Assembly: GCA_003105035.1 (NCBI GenBank) | Contig: PQAL01000006.1 | Location: 1-64,000, forward strand | Direction: 5' to 3' | Length of the DNA: 64,000 nt | Origin: Anaerolineales bacterium | GTDB lineage: Bacteria; Chloroflexota; Anaerolineae; Anaerolineales; UBA4823 | Shown: positions 44,424-51,885 of the stretch, piece after piece | How positions within the stretch are numbered: the first letter of the stretch is position 1 | How the letters are laid out: the number at the start of each line of letters is the position of its first letter | Notes under the pieces: model-generated | Database searches by the model: none | What the model saw: only the letters and a program-made list of their open reading frames with translations | Told to the model about the DNA's origin: nothing | Program-made: the position numbers and the translations under genes

Positions 44424-44822
44424 TCACCTCAATGCACTTAAAACCGATTGCAGGCTTTGCTTCACTTCCTGGGGAAAACCTGCCATGGATTGTTTCATGT
44501 CCTCATCCACCACGCTGAACATTACCTCCGGATCCTGGATTGCTACAGCAACCCCATCGGCATCCTGCCGTAGGATCACATTGCAGGGCAGCAATAAGCC
44601 GATTGATTCATCGGCGGTCAGTGCCCGGTAAGCGAAGCGTGGGTTGCAAGCCCCGAGGATCAGATAGGGCTTAAACTCCACACCCAACTTAACTTGCATC
44701 GTCTTCTGCACATCGATCTCCGTCAATACCCCGAAGCCCTGCGTTTTGAGAGCTTCTACCACCTTAGCCTTTACTTCTTCCAATGTGCCACTCAATTTCG
44801 TGCTCATCCCGTAACCAGCCAT
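44424..44822 (-). CDS. DUF302 protein
   Basis: 132 residues of the DUF302 family, recognised from GTLEEVKAKVVEALKTQGFGVLTEIDVQ, split over residues ~12-40, and from ILGACNPRFAYRALTADESIGLLLPCNVIL. The family forms a small alpha/beta fold often found beside metal-resistance and sulfur-oxidation genes; its biochemical role is unknown. Two conserved Cys (in GACNP and LPCN) are present. AGGAG precedes the ATG, which lies 3 nt after the histidine kinase stop, so they are one operon. Confidence 0.88.
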   Translation of the reverse strand: MAGYGMSTKLSGTLEEVKAKVVEALKTQGFGVLTEIDVQKTMQVKLGVEFKPYLILGACNPRFAYRALTADESIGLLLPCNVILRQDADGVAVAIQDPEVMFSVVDEDMKQSMAGFPQEVKQSLQSVLSALR

Positions 44823-44825
44823 CGC

Positions 44826-46592
44826 TTAATTCTCCTGTTCTCCAATGCTGTCTATCTCTACAGGGATCGTCACAGATAGGTTCGTGCCCTTGCCAGGCGT
44901 GGATCGAATTTGCAGCATCGCCCCAACCAGCTCGGCTCGTTCATGCATACCCAGGAGACCATAATGCCCCTTGGCGGTATACTCCGCAAGGTTGCTCGGC
45001 AGGTTGAAACCCACCCCATCATCCTCGACCTGCAACCTGATTGAGTTCGGCAGGTAGGAGATCCAGAGGCTGGCTCGCTTAGCCTGGGAGTGCCGGCAGA
45101 TATTGCTCAATGCTTCCTGTGCTATCCTGTAAAGTGCTAATTCTTTAGATGCATCCAGGCGGATTTCGTTACCCACATGCTTGAACTCCACCGTGAAACC
45201 CATACCCTGGCCGGCTTCACGTGCCAGCACTTCCAGGGCAGGCACCAATCCCAGGTCTTCCAGATAAGCTGGGCGCATCGCCCGGGTGAGGCGGCGCAGG
45301 TTTTCGATCGTTTGTTCGGTGAGGGTAGCGATCTCGTCCAGTTCAGCAATATCGGGCCTGGCGGATACCATTTCCGGTGCCTGCTCCAGACGGGCAAGCT
45401 GCACACGCTGCTTTAAGGCAATCAAAGCCTGCAGCGTATCGTCATGCAGCTCACGTGCCAGGCGCTGCCGCTCATCTTCCTGGGCTTCGGTGATCGCCCC
45501 TATATAACCGTGTAAGCTGCGCTGGGCTTCATCCACCTTGTCAGCCATCTGGATCAGCTCATCTTGCAGCTGGCGTACTTCGGAAATGCCCCCAACCGGC
45601 TGGCGAATGGATAGGAAATCGCCATCCGCCAGGGTGGCTGTCTGTGCTTCAAGGGCTTGCAGGGGTCTCACCACCTGGCTGAGGCCAAACCATAGGGCAA
45701 TCAACATGATCAGCACGATTGGAACCAGCACAAGTGGAGTTATCTGTGAAGCTCGTAAGGTTGGTGTGGAAAGTGCCTGCCATGATTCTTCAGTGATCAG
45801 CCCCCAGCCTACCTTACTGACCGGGCTATAAGCAGTTACATGCTCATCCCCACCCACCTTGACGTACACAATGCCGCTCCGGCCTTGCAAGGCCTGGGCA
45901 ATACCGGGATGATCCGGGCTCTGGTCGGGTAGGTCACCGGTATGATAGAGCACCTGGGAATCAGTACCTACCAAAAGGATGGACCGCTCACTGTTATTGG
46001 GCAGGCTTGTTCCCAGGGTTGTGCCAGCTAGCTGGTCGATGGAGAAGGCCCCAACCAACAAGCCGTCCGCTGTCGTTTTGGCAGAGACGAGACCCACCAG
46101 CTCTCCATTGGTGGGGAGGCGAGCGATCACGAGCTCACCGGGCTGCTCCATTAACTGCCTCAATACCCCTACCCAACTCGATGCGCTGGTTAGAGACTGC
46201 CAGGCCTGGGAATCACCATTCAGGGTCGTAGGTACCCCTGCCTGGTCAATTGCTACCAGCCCGAAGTCGAAACCTGATGCACGGCTGGTGAGGCTGGTAT
46301 TCGTCCCGGTGATGGATGGGGAGGTATCGGCAGCAAACACGCTAGCCAGAGTGTCCACTGTGCTCATCCTGTTTTCAAGCTGAGCGTTCAATGCGGCGGC
46401 TGCTGCGCGGACCATGGCTTCATCCCGCTCGCCCACCATGTTGCGCATCGCCTGGTTATGGATGGTGAGGCTGCCGAATGTGATCACGATCAGCAGAAGC
46501 GTGAGAGGCAGCAGGATGATGGCAAACAGCTGAAGCACCAATCCCATGGCCGGTAATCTGGTTCTTTTTCTGTTGTGATCCCTGGGTGTCAT
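44826..46592 (-). CDS. Membrane sensor histidine kinase (HisKA_3, NarX/DesK type)
   Basis: 588 residues from the ATG at 46592; a TTG at 46610, overlapping the regulator stop, is an alternative. Two transmembrane helices (about 18-43 and 285-306) flank an extracytoplasmic sensory region of about 240 residues that resembles a dCache/PAS-like fold. HAMP domain, then HisKA_3 with ERQRLARELHDDTLQAL (His383) and a HATPase_c domain (ALYRIAQEALSNICRHSQAK; DDGVGF; GHYGLLGM). It would phosphorylate the adjacent NarL-type regulator in response to an external signal, plausibly a redox or metal cue given the neighbours. Confidence 0.88.
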   Translation of the reverse strand: MTPRDHNRKRTRLPAMGLVLQLFAIILLPLTLLLIVITFGSLTIHNQAMRNMVGERDEAMVRAAAAALNAQLENRMSTVDTLASVFAADTSPSITGTNTSLTSRASGFDFGLVAIDQAGVPTTLNGDSQAWQSLTSASSWVGVLRQLMEQPGELVIARLPTNGELVGLVSAKTTADGLLVGAFSIDQLAGTTLGTSLPNNSERSILLVGTDSQVLYHTGDLPDQSPDHPGIAQALQGRSGIVYVKVGGDEHVTAYSPVSKVGWGLITEESWQALSTPTLRASQITPLVLVPIVLIMLIALWFGLSQVVRPLQALEAQTATLADGDFLSIRQPVGGISEVRQLQDELIQMADKVDEAQRSLHGYIGAITEAQEDERQRLARELHDDTLQALIALKQRVQLARLEQAPEMVSARPDIAELDEIATLTEQTIENLRRLTRAMRPAYLEDLGLVPALEVLAREAGQGMGFTVEFKHVGNEIRLDASKELALYRIAQEALSNICRHSQAKRASLWISYLPNSIRLQVEDDGVGFNLPSNLAEYTAKGHYGLLGMHERAELVGAMLQIRSTPGKGTNLSVTIPVEIDSIGEQEN

Positions 46593-46599
46593 GACCAGG

Positions 46600-47277
46600 T
46601 CATTCTTCAATAATATTGCCGATCGCCTGCGATATCCAGCCCAGTGAGACTGCTCGCATCACGGCTTCGGTGCGGCTTCCGGCTTGCAGCTTATTAAAGA
46701 TATGTGCCAGGTGTCCCTGAACCGTGCGATCGCTGATATCCAGCTGCAATCCAATGGCTTTATTGGTATAGCCACGCGCTACCAAGGAAAGCACCTCCAG
46801 CTCCCGTTCGGTGAGCTGCTCAAATTGCATGGCATCACCAGGGTGGCTGATGTGCGCCAGGAGCTTGTGTGTAACCACGGGGTCGAGGACCGACTTCCCA
46901 GCATACACATCCCGCACCGCTTCAACGAGATCATCGGGGGAGGCCGTCTTCATCACATATCCATTGGCACCCGCTTGAAGAACCGCCACCACGTAAGGGT
47001 CATCATCATAGGCAGTCAGGATCAGGACACCCACACTGGGAAAATTGACCCTCAGCCAGCGGGTCACATCGATACCGCTGGATTTGGGCATGCGGATATC
47101 CAGCACGGCCACATCGGGTGGATCACGGCGAATCATCTCTTTCGCCATTTCGCCATCGTCTGCTTCAGCAATCACCTGGATATCACCTCCGCGCTCAAGG
47201 AACTGGCGGATGCCTGCCCGCACCATGGCATGGTCATCTGCAAGCAGGAGGCGGATGTTTTTTTCAGTGGATGTCAT
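46600..47277 (-). CDS. NarL/FixJ-family response regulator
   Basis: 225 residues from the ATG at 47277; an ATG 18 nt upstream is possible. Receiver domain with LLADDHAMVR (Asp14, Asp15), phosphorylation site Asp60 in VAVLDIRMP and KTAS for the conserved Lys. The C-terminal LuxR-type helix-turn-helix is LTERELEVLSLVARGYTNKAIG through RTVQGHLAHIFNKL. Partner of the downstream kinase. A 7-2-7 inverted repeat upstream of the CuA/PCYCGC genes could be its target (inference). Confidence 0.9.
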   Translation of the reverse strand: MTSTEKNIRLLLADDHAMVRAGIRQFLERGGDIQVIAEADDGEMAKEMIRRDPPDVAVLDIRMPKSSGIDVTRWLRVNFPSVGVLILTAYDDDPYVVAVLQAGANGYVMKTASPDDLVEAVRDVYAGKSVLDPVVTHKLLAHISHPGDAMQFEQLTERELEVLSLVARGYTNKAIGLQLDISDRTVQGHLAHIFNKLQAGSRTEAVMRAVSLGWISQAIGNIIEE

Positions 47278-47312
47278 CACAATATCTCTACGCATTTATA
47301 TTTAGCAGGAGA

Positions 47313-47318
47313 AGTATA
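47313..47318 (-). promoter_or_regulatory. -10 box (TATACT) of the two-component operon
   Basis: TATACT on the minus strand would start transcription near 47306, giving the regulator/kinase/DUF302 genes their own promoter within the cluster. Confidence 0.45.
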
Positions 47319-47384
47319 ACATTACGGCGGGTTTCCCCCTTTTCTCTAAGCAGATTCTTAAAAATTAACGCCGGAGTTGATCAG

Positions 47385-47753
47385 CTAAGTAACGTTTTGG
47401 AAGTGAATAGAGAACAGCCTGCGAATGGTTTTCTCCAGGGCAGGGTCAGGTCGCTGCGCAGGATTATCGACCAACGAAAACCAGGTCTGGCCGTGATATC
47501 CGTGGGCAACCAGGCTGAGAGGCTGGCAACCAGGCGGGCAGCTAGCCTGGTAGACAAATAGCACCACCATCTGGCAGTCACATTTCTCGGTCCCATCCTC
47601 ATGGCAGGGGCAAGCAGCTTTGACGTGTCGCGTGGCCTGCAAATCAAAGGTGCGAACCACCGCCAGGCCTGCTAGGCTCATCTTGTTGGTCAGCCAGCCC
47701 ACTGCTTCAGCGCAGTCCCGGTCCACAACCAGCAGAGTTTGATTAGCATCCAT
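47385..47753 (-). CDS. Cys-rich orphan protein
   Basis: 122 residues not recognised. The N-terminal half (LLVVDRDCAEAVGWLTNKMSLAGLAVVRTFDLQ, split) has the rhythm of a receiver-like alpha/beta fold but lacks the phosphorylation residues. A central cluster ACPCHEDGTEKCDCQM and a following SCPPGCQ carry seven Cys and one His, suggesting metal or Fe-S binding. GGAGAGGTC precedes the ATG. It starts 61 nt after the selenoprotein gene on the same strand and is probably part of the redox operon. Confidence 0.6.
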   Translation of the reverse strand: MDANQTLLVVDRDCAEAVGWLTNKMSLAGLAVVRTFDLQATRHVKAACPCHEDGTEKCDCQMVVLFVYQASCPPGCQPLSLVAHGYHGQTWFSLVDNPAQRPDPALEKTIRRLFSIHFQNVT

Positions 47754-47814
47754 GACCTCTCCAGACTAGATCGTGCTGCAGGGATTATTATTCATTCCGA
47801 CCTCAATCGGAAAC

Positions 47815-48303
47815 TCACGGCACCCAATTAGACAGCACCGTCAGGGTCTTCTCACCCCAAGCAGGATCATTGTTGGGCAGGTGCACACGGAAATCATGCT
47901 GCCCATCCATACCTTCATGCATCATGAAGCTCATGCTAAGCGTTGTCGTTGCGCCGGGTTTCAGAACCATCGAACCGATGGCAGGTGTGGGCGGTCAGCA
48001 CCCTTCTGCGACTTCTATATATGGGGCTTTACTGAAACGCAGGGGTTGGTCACCCACGTTGGTAAGCTTAAATGTGACCTTCACAGTTTTCCCCAGCTTA
48101 ATGTCACCCAGGTCGATCTTCTCCTGGTCCACCGTCAAGCTTGGTGATCCCTTAACATTAATGGCTGCCAGGGAGGGGGCAGGTTTTTTAAAGGCGATCA
48201 ATGCACCAATGACCAACAAGCCACCTACTGCCAATAAGATAAATGGCCATGGGTTGGTGCGTTTTTGATGCCGGTGAGACATCTTTGGTTTGTCCTTTTT
48301 CAC
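47815..48303 (-). CDS. DUF1573 protein, probable selenoprotein (in-frame TGA at Sec103)
   Basis: 162 residues if the TGA at 47995-47997 is read as selenocysteine. The GTG start at 48303 is chosen because AGGAGG lies 7 nt upstream and the GTGA overlaps the stop of the CuA-cytochrome c gene. One transmembrane helix (about 20-38) anchors an external immunoglobulin-like DUF1573 domain: INVKGSPSLTVDQEKIDLGD, then KVTFKLTNVGDQPLRF. The frame reads Y-I-E-V-A-E-G-C-TGA-P-P-T-P and continues without interruption (GSMVLKPGATTTLSMSF, MMHEGMDGQHDF) to a TGA at 47815-47817. From memory, relatives carry GCCPP at this point, so TGA replaces the second Cys. A hairpin of bacterial SECIS type follows the TGA. 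Alternative: a nonsense mutation. Confidence 0.75.
47967..47981 (-). promoter_or_regulatory. Candidate bacterial SECIS hairpin
   Basis: In the mRNA, CCATC-GGTTC-GATGG forms a 5-bp stem with a 5-nt loop starting GG (a sixth G-C pair can close across the loop). The loop begins 18 nt after the TGA, within the 16-37 nt range usual for bacterial SECIS elements, whose loop typically has G in the first two positions. No bulged U is visible in the stem. Confidence 0.5.
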
Positions 48304-49298
48304 GGTTGAACCTCCTGAATAAATTGAAATGTCCATAAATACGAGATAATTTCCCAGGTCTGGTCATTGGTGAAGATCGCCCCCCACGAAGGCATGCCAG
48401 TCCCCATTCCACCCCGGATGAGCTTGCCCTGCAGGTGTGCCGGGCTAGCAGAAAGCATCTTCACCGGGTCGGTGAAGTCTGCTGGCGGCTGGGTATGCTC
48501 GCCTACAATCTGGCTGTTTGCCTGGCTGCTCGCACCCTCCGCCAGCTGGGAGGCAAATACCCCATCCCCTGCCCCAGCCTCCCCATGGCAGGCAGCACAG
48601 TCAGCGGTGAAAAGCTGCTTGCCAGCCTGGACCTCAGCGGGGGTAGTGTTGGTCTGCCAAACCCAGGCTACCAGGTCCCACACCTGCTGGTCCGATAGGT
48701 CACGATTGACAGGTTCATTCCGCAACGCAGACCATAAATCCAATGGGGTGTGCGAGAGATAATAATTGCGATTGGTGTAGCCTGCCGGGATTTCCCGCTG
48801 AAGCAGTGCCCCCCGCCAGGCAGAGGGGATCTCCCCGGGGATCGTGCTGGTTGCGTGATCGGCATCAATATCCAATCCAAGCTGCACGTACAGCGGTGAT
48901 AAGGCAGGCTCGGGTTGAGCATGCGTGTCAATCACCTCGATGGTGCCACGCATGCGCCAGTGGTTCAGGCTGCACCAGCGTGTACAATAAAACGTGTATT
49001 TCCCGGGTTTCGAAAATTCCAGGGTGACATCCGTCATTTCCCCTGGGCGTACGTCTACGGCGGGCTGGTCGAGCTGGCCTACCGCAAATCCGTGGGTCAC
49101 ATCATCTGAGGTCAGCTTCAAATGCAGTGGTTCACCCACTGAAACAACCAGGTCTTCAGGGGTCCAACCCCCGGCCTCTGCCATGCGGGCATGCAATACC
49201 ACAGCCTCCGAGCCCTGGGCCTGATGAAATAGCGGGATGGCGATGATTAACCCCAGCCCCACCAAGATTGCTCCGCGTGCGATCCATTCCCTGTTCAT
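48300..49298 (-). CDS. CuA-domain protein fused to cytochrome c
   Basis: 332 residues. One N-terminal transmembrane helix (about 9-24), then a cupredoxin domain with a complete CuA ligand set: His69, and Cys105-x3-Cys109-x3-His113-x2-Met116 in CTRWCSLNHWRM, as in cytochrome oxidase subunit II and N2O reductase. A C-terminal class I cytochrome c domain follows (Cys234-x2-Cys237-His238 in CAACH; probable axial Met302 in GMPSWG). It would pass electrons between the binuclear copper and a heme outside the membrane. No subunit I is in the window. The start lies 3 nt after the polyferredoxin stop, and the end overlaps the selenoprotein start. Confidence 0.9.
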   Translation of the reverse strand: MNREWIARGAILVGLGLIIAIPLFHQAQGSEAVVLHARMAEAGGWTPEDLVVSVGEPLHLKLTSDDVTHGFAVGQLDQPAVDVRPGEMTDVTLEFSKPGKYTFYCTRWCSLNHWRMRGTIEVIDTHAQPEPALSPLYVQLGLDIDADHATSTIPGEIPSAWRGALLQREIPAGYTNRNYYLSHTPLDLWSALRNEPVNRDLSDQQVWDLVAWVWQTNTTPAEVQAGKQLFTADCAACHGEAGAGDGVFASQLAEGASSQANSQIVGEHTQPPADFTDPVKMLSASPAHLQGKLIRGGMGTGMPSWGAIFTNDQTWEIISYLWTFQFIQEVQP

Positions 49299-49301
49299 CG
49301 A

Positions 49302-50729
49302 TTAACCCACTAAAAGCCACAGCATGGCCAGGCTGAAGACCAGGCAAAATAATAAAACTGGCAGGTTAATAGGAGTACTTGTGGCTTTCGCCAAACCTGA
49401 ACGCGCCTGGGCAACCCTGGCTGCCCAAACCAGGCCAACCCCCAGCAGAAGCACCTGCAGGATGGGGCTGAAACCTGAGACATCCAACGTCTTGGGGAGG
49501 TTGACCAGGTCAAGGAGACGCCAGCCCCACCCGAAGGGGTCATTCAGCACCCCAAGGATATAGTTTAATTTGGGCAAGGCAAATGATACGGTGAAGGCGA
49601 TCCATGCCATCAGGCCCAATGGAAGCAGGGCCTGTGCCTGGCTGGCAACCAAACTAGTGATCGGCAGGCTTGAACGGGAAATCTTCTTTTCGATCCACAC
49701 GGCTGAAAAGAACGCAGCTGGCAACACCACCAGGTTAAGTATCAAGAAACCCAAGGCAAACATAGCCCACGGGAGACTGCCAATATTGAAGGCACTCAGT
49801 TTGAGCCAGCCCCATGGGCCGAGGTATACAGCCGAGAAAACCAGCACACTGCCCAGCATCACCAGCGCCAGCAAGGTTTCGTCCAGGTGGGCATTGCGGA
49901 CTGGCTTCACCAGGTCAGTGCCATATGGGCGCAGGTTCAAGGCCAGGTTATCCTGCGGGCAGGCCCGCAGGCATTCCATGCACAATCCACAGGCGGAAGC
50001 ATCCTGCATCGCTACCGGGTAAATCCCCCACGGGCATGCCTGGTAGCAGGATTTATCTCCGTGCTGGCGGCATACTTGCTTATCGATCACCTGCACTTCG
50101 AGCGGGGCAACCTTGGCATACATCCCGCTGAAACCTCCAATGGGACAGAGGTAGCTGCAGAAGGCTCGCTTTTCAAAGACCAGGCTCATGCCAATTGCCA
50201 GAACGAAGATTGCCAGGAGCAACCACCCGGTGACATGCGGGTCGGTCAGCGTGAGCGCGCTGAACAGTCCGATCAGCAGGAACCCACCCGATTGAAGCCA
50301 GGAACCGCGCAAGCGCCTTGGCCAGCGTAACCCCAAGCCATACCTACGTTTCCCCTTAATCAAGATACCGCCTTGCTGTAGCCAGTCACCCGGCATGGCA
50401 ATGGGGCAGATGCTGCACCACGAGCGCCCTCCCAGGGGGATGAAAACCAGCTTCAGGGTGGTCCACCAGGCAATCCATACCATGATGATGGCAAAATTGT
50501 GGCTGCCCACGCGTGGGCCGAGGAGTGCGCTGACAATGGTGATTAAAAAACCCATCAAAGTGAGCATCCGCAGGGTGAACTGTGGCAAGCGGCTTTGCAG
50601 TACAGCCCTCAACCAGGGCACCTGATAAAGGTTAACCTTGCGGGTCAGGCTGGCGGGTTCAGCAGTCTGCGCTACGGGTCGTTCAACCTCCAGGTCTCCC
50701 AGCCATCGGATCTCTTGCAGGCGGGTCAT
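49302..50729 (-). CDS. Membrane polyferredoxin (NosR/NapH/CcoG-like)
   Basis: 475 residues from the ATG overlapping the upstream stop (ATGA), with GGAAGG before it. Several transmembrane helices surround two C-x3-C-P sites, CSICPIAMPGDW and CSYLCPIGGFSG, typical of NosR/NapH-type redox proteins. Two ferredoxin-like clusters follow: an atypical C-x7-C-x3-CP (CRQHGDKSCYQACP) and a standard C-x2-C-x2-C-x3-CP (CGLCMECLRACP). More helices close the protein. It could move electrons from the quinone pool or cytoplasm to the external CuA proteins, or reduce copper as proposed for CcoG. Confidence 0.87.
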   Translation of the reverse strand: MTRLQEIRWLGDLEVERPVAQTAEPASLTRKVNLYQVPWLRAVLQSRLPQFTLRMLTLMGFLITIVSALLGPRVGSHNFAIIMVWIAWWTTLKLVFIPLGGRSWCSICPIAMPGDWLQQGGILIKGKRRYGLGLRWPRRLRGSWLQSGGFLLIGLFSALTLTDPHVTGWLLLAIFVLAIGMSLVFEKRAFCSYLCPIGGFSGMYAKVAPLEVQVIDKQVCRQHGDKSCYQACPWGIYPVAMQDASACGLCMECLRACPQDNLALNLRPYGTDLVKPVRNAHLDETLLALVMLGSVLVFSAVYLGPWGWLKLSAFNIGSLPWAMFALGFLILNLVVLPAAFFSAVWIEKKISRSSLPITSLVASQAQALLPLGLMAWIAFTVSFALPKLNYILGVLNDPFGWGWRLLDLVNLPKTLDVSGFSPILQVLLLGVGLVWAARVAQARSGLAKATSTPINLPVLLFCLVFSLAMLWLLVG

Positions 50730-51169
50730 TTCCGCCCCTTCCACACTGCAGCGACTAATGCCAGGCTGACCAGGCCGATCGACCGCCACAAGAAGGTATT
50801 GCGCCCCACTTCCAGTTTGCCGGTCATGAAGGGATGCATGTTCCCACAGGTCACCGTGCAATGAAAGCGAAACGTACCACTCTTGTCAGCCGTGAAGCTG
50901 ATCCGGGCAGTCTGTCCGGGGTCTGCGGTGGTTTCCAGGTTATACCCGTCAATGGCGAGCCCGTGCACCACATCGGTGGCAGTCAATTCAATCGTTACCC
51001 GGTCACCGGGATTGACTCGCAGGACTGCCGGGCTGTATTCAAACCGGCTGGCTTCTACATGAAAAGCCCGCTCAACCGGTGTGGAAGCCCCTGCCGGAAC
51101 CGAGATAAACGCGATCCCCAGCCCGAAGCTAAACAATACTACCCAATGCCACCAACGATCAGAATTCAT
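50726..51169 (-). CDS. Membrane-tethered CuA cupredoxin
   Basis: 147 residues: signal anchor (about 8-27), a cupredoxin domain, and a C-terminal transmembrane helix (about 128-142). The ligand set His69 with Cys104-x3-Cys108-x3-His112-x2-Met115 (CTVTCGNMHPFM) is that of a CuA site. It is a stand-alone relative of oxidase subunit II without the heme-copper partner. It begins 18 nt after the PCYCGC gene and overlaps the polyferredoxin start by 4 nt. Confidence 0.88.
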   Translation of the reverse strand: MNSDRWWHWVVLFSFGLGIAFISVPAGASTPVERAFHVEASRFEYSPAVLRVNPGDRVTIELTATDVVHGLAIDGYNLETTADPGQTARISFTADKSGTFRFHCTVTCGNMHPFMTGKLEVGRNTFLWRSIGLVSLALVAAVWKGRK

Positions 51170-51187
51170 TCGCTCGCATCGCCGAGA

Positions 51188-51637
51188 TCACGGCATATTG
51201 GACGGGCCGTATTGTGCATAAGTTTGGTCTATATACGCCTTGATTTTCGACACAGGTTGGCCCTGTTTCAGCTGGCGCATCACATCCTGGGTGATGTCCA
51301 CGCAGATCGAGCAACCCAGGGCATGTGAATCGTAGGTGATCTTGCCACTGTCATCCACGCCTGAGACGTAGCATGCATAGTTGGAGGTATGTCCAAGATC
51401 ATCACAGCCACAGTAGCAGGGAATCTTCTTCAATACTTCAGGGTTAGCCGCGGCGAACTGGTAAGCCTGCTGTACCACAATTGGAGCCGATTGGACTTCT
51501 GCAGGCATGCCTTCCATGGAGGCCATTGCCAAACCCGACTGGCTGGCTGATGGGCTGCCACAGCCGCTTGAACCAATGGATAATAAAGCCATCATCACCA
51601 GTATTGGGATCATCCGGCTGAAAGCAGGATATTTCAA
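51188..51637 (-). CDS. PCYCGC-motif lipoprotein
   Basis: 149 residues from a TTG at 51637, chosen because GGAGGG lies 8 nt upstream and the -10 box at 51671-51676 is just outside it; a longer frame from 51694 would begin upstream of transcription. A signal peptide ends with a lipobox (GSSGC). The name-giving block PCYCGCDDLGH (Cys at three positions) and the later NYACYV and GCSICVD cysteines are conserved in the PCYCGC family, which probably binds a metal, but the role is not established. First gene of the redox operon. Confidence 0.85.
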   Translation of the reverse strand: MKYPAFSRMIPILVMMALLSIGSSGCGSPSASQSGLAMASMEGMPAEVQSAPIVVQQAYQFAAANPEVLKKIPCYCGCDDLGHTSNYACYVSGVDDSGKITYDSHALGCSICVDITQDVMRQLKQGQPVSKIKAYIDQTYAQYGPSNMP

Positions 51638-51670
51638 TGATTTACCCTCCGCATATGGATTCGTGGGCAG

Positions 51671-51676
51671 ATTATA
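51671..51676 (-). promoter_or_regulatory. -10 box (TATAAT) of the redox operon
   Basis: TATAAT on the minus strand would give a start near 51664, about 27 nt before the TTG. The -35 region is poor, which suggests dependence on an activator. Confidence 0.55.
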
Positions 51677-51722
51677 CGGGGAGGGGCAGCCCAATCAGAG
51701 CGCTATCTGACGGGTGCGCGTA

Positions 51723-51738
51723 TAGGCAAAATTGCCTA
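51723..51738. promoter_or_regulatory. 7-2-7 inverted heptamers TAGGCAA-AA-TTGCCTA
   Basis: Two inverted heptamers separated by 2 bp, centred about 66 bp upstream of the predicted start of the redox operon. NarL-family regulators characteristically bind such 7-2-7 sites, and one is encoded downstream in the cluster. The base sequence only partly resembles the E. coli NarL heptamer. Confidence 0.4.
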
Positions 51739-51761
51739 CCTTTCGGCGAAATGACCAAGAT

Positions 51762-51829
51762 GTAGGGGAGAAGCATTCAGGTGTGATGCTCTGCCATCAA
51801 CCAGTACCATCTGAATGCTTTGCCCCTAC
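51762..51829. repeat. Long inverted repeat
   Basis: GTAGGGG and AGCATTCAG (51762-51780) pair with CTGAATGCT and CCCCTAC (51811-51829) across a 3-nt internal mismatch; loop 30 nt. It lies between the otsB end and the redox promoter. No T-tract follows on the minus strand. Confidence 0.5.
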
Positions 51830-51885
51830 CGCCATGCACCTGGTTTGAAAGTTGTGAATGGATCCTGTTTTATAGACCTTGCTGA

